Origin: Bacillus sp. Xin1
Lineage (GTDB): Bacteria > Bacillota > Bacilli > Bacillales > Bacillaceae_G
DNA: 64,000 nucleotides
NCBI RefSeq assembly: GCF_013314535.1
Contig: NZ_JABUAE010000007.1
Span: 62,001-126,000, forward strand
Direction of reading: 5' to 3'
Position 1 is the stretch's first letter, and every line of letters begins with the position of its first letter. Below the pieces are notes generated by a model that saw only the letters and a list, made by a program, of their open reading frames with translations, did no database searches and had not been told where the DNA came from. This document shows, piece after piece, positions 62,773 through 64,000 of the stretch. A program made the translations under genes and the position numbers.

Positions 62773-63321
62773 TCTGACTTCTCAGAGTAACTATCTATAG
62801 AGAAAGAAATTTTTCATTTAGGGGTATATGAAAACCTTTGCTTGATGGTGATGTGGCGGGACCCCGAAAAGAAGTTTCCTTTTTCTGAAATATATATAAA
62901 TACAATATTAATAAATAACTATACGAAAAATGATTTAATATTTCCTTAATTCATTCCTCTCCACCTACATTAATCATTTATTACAAAAGCTTTCACGTCT
63001 AAAATAAGATGTTTCAACAAAGGAAAATATAAGTATCTTTATCATGAGTTCCCAATATAATCAATGTGTTAATCAAAGGAACTCTGTGTAATTTTTGCTT
63101 TTCTACTAACTAATACAACTTCAAACAATGGACACAATTGCTACATGCCAATTGTAATTTATTATCCGTTAAAAATTCTGTTTATTCAGTCTTTCTAAAA
63201 ATAAAAAAATATTAAAGTTATAAAAATACACGTTATAATGAGGACGTCGAGAGATAATCTATTACCTCTGGAGAAAATATCAAACTGATACGATTACTTT
63301 AAGAAAGGTGTGTGATCAGAA
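62773..63321. other. Gene-free stretch
   Basis: AT-rich, with no coding frame, terminator or recognised RNA on either strand. It separates two gene remnants and may hold further decayed sequence that I cannot identify. Confidence 0.5.
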
Positions 63322-63567
63322 GGGAATTTTATTCAAAATGCTTTAGTAGCAGCGGACATCGCATTAGCTGGCGTAAACAATATCATTAATGCTGACGAAG
63401 TTATTGAAGCGATGTATAGAGTTAGAAGACAGATGCCTCGCGAATTAAGAGAGACAGGTTTAGGCGGAATTGCGGCCACGCCTACAGGGATTACCTTTAA
63501 AAGTAAAATTTTGGAGAGAAGCAATCAAAGTAATAAACAGTTATTGGAAATATTACGAAGTAGTTAA
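63322..63567 (+). pseudogene. sdaAA: L-serine dehydratase alpha subunit, C-terminal remnant
   Basis: 82 codons: FIQNALVAADIALAGVNNII, ADEVIEAMYRVRRQMP and RETGLGGIAATPTG, the C-terminal part of SdaAA. The catalytic cysteine region and start are missing; the frame ends in a TAA at 63565-63567. A serine-transporter-like gene follows. Confidence 0.75.
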
Positions 63568-63826
63568 CAATTCTATTCTATATTGTTCTCCTAAGGATGT
63601 CTGTATATTGAGAGCCATTATCACTAAAATATACTACTATTAAAAAGTTTTGTGAACGCTAACAAATCCATCAGGTTGATGACTAGCGAATTTTTCGATT
63701 TTGATTAACTTTGAAGAAGGACACACGATGTGGCGCACCTTGTAAGCAATTCGTTTTTCAAGAATGCTCTATATTCCTAAGCCTTAAAAAGAGACGTAAG
63801 AATAGGATACAAGGAGGAATTATTAT

Positions 63827-64000
63827 ATGAATGGGAATACTGCAAAAAAAATAGAATTTCAAGCTGAAAATACTGCAATAAAAAATGAAAAATATCCAGA
63901 TCCTAAAAAGTGGCATAAACAGGATACTACCTGGGCATTGAGCCTTTTTGGAACAGCAATTGGAGCAGGAGTACTCTTTTTACCTATTAATGCAGGTTCA
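63827..64000 (+). CDS. Amino acid permease, SdaC/HAAAP serine-transporter-like (partial)
   Basis: Only the first 58 residues lie in the window. After a 33-residue polar N-terminus, [20 protein letters not shown] is the first transmembrane segment of the hydroxy/aromatic amino acid permease family. AAGGAGG lies eight bases before the ATG. The sdaAA remnant just upstream points to serine. Confidence 0.8.
   Translation, partial: MNGNTAKKIEFQAENTAIKNEKYPDPKKWHKQDTTWALSLFGTAIGAGVLFLPINAGS

Noticed and set aside
63240-63300. Sequence with GGAGA and ACCTCTGGAG that faintly recalls a glycine riboswitch
   Set aside because: The paired core and the second aptamer are absent; similarity is limited to a few bases.
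63333-63524. 63-residue minus-strand frame over the SdaAA remnant
   Set aside because: The plus strand clearly codes for an SdaAA C-terminus here; the frame is antisense shadow.
1-64000. CRISPR array, tRNA or rRNA genes, prophage or plasmid origin
   Set aside because: Looked for repeat-spacer periodicity, cloverleaf ends and phage genes by eye; none found.

Overview
The window is low-GC Firmicute DNA that I assign to the Bacillus cereus group (cereus/thuringiensis/anthracis). The grounds are an lsr-type AI-2 uptake locus, a SatA-type streptothricin acetyltransferase, a BcII-like metallo-beta-lactamase, tyrosine T-boxes on an aroA(DAHP)-aroC-hisC-tyrA-aroA(EPSP) block, strong AGGAGG-type ribosome sites and many small GNAT and VOC detoxification genes. 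No rRNA, tRNA, CRISPR array or prophage was seen. Many genes are read on the minus strand.

Layout. 0-5.7 kb: a decayed ltaS remnant, an ABC-F ATPase, an Eis-type acetyltransferase, a structured repeat in front of a C1q/BclA-C-terminus-like protein, and an MMPL transporter fragment next to an IS605-like end. 5.7-12.4 kb: the aromatic amino acid operon with three T-box leaders, two of them in tandem before DAHP synthase; all show a UAC (Tyr) specifier. 12.5-16 kb: a 1165-residue SIR2-domain protein resembling defence-associated sirtuins. 16-21 kb: small detoxification and acetyltransferase genes. 21-28.8 kb: a likely catabolic operon (amidohydrolase, cupin, MATE, aldehyde dehydrogenase, FAD amine oxidase). 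It is divergent from a MerR regulator fused to a zinc-ribbon/methyltransferase-like domain, and a textbook MerR-type promoter lies between them. 31-39.5 kb: lsrACDB divergent from lsrRK-cupin-lsrF.

39.5-48.3 kb: an accessory stretch. It starts with an internally deleted IS3-family element and a class B PBP remnant. Then come a PBP, a divergent B1 metallo-beta-lactamase, a second class B PBP and an ECF sigma/anti-sigma pair. The beta-lactamase and the sigma gene share an identical ECF-type promoter motif (GGAAC, 17 bp, TGTCTA), so the block looks like a self-contained beta-lactam response module. 48.8-61.7 kb: a Fur-box-controlled heme monooxygenase, an MFS/ArsR pair, a PadR-DUF2812 pair with a tandem operator array, a MoxR-DUF58-membrane protein operon, and a MarR-controlled nitroreductase/monooxygenase pair. 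61.8-64 kb: a graveyard of truncated genes (TetR, Tet-type ribosomal protection GTPase, L-serine dehydratase) ending in the start of a serine-transporter-like permease that runs off the window.

All functional names come from sequence reading and recall of families, with no database search. Start codons were moved from the longest reading frame wherever a clear Shine-Dalgarno site chose another one.
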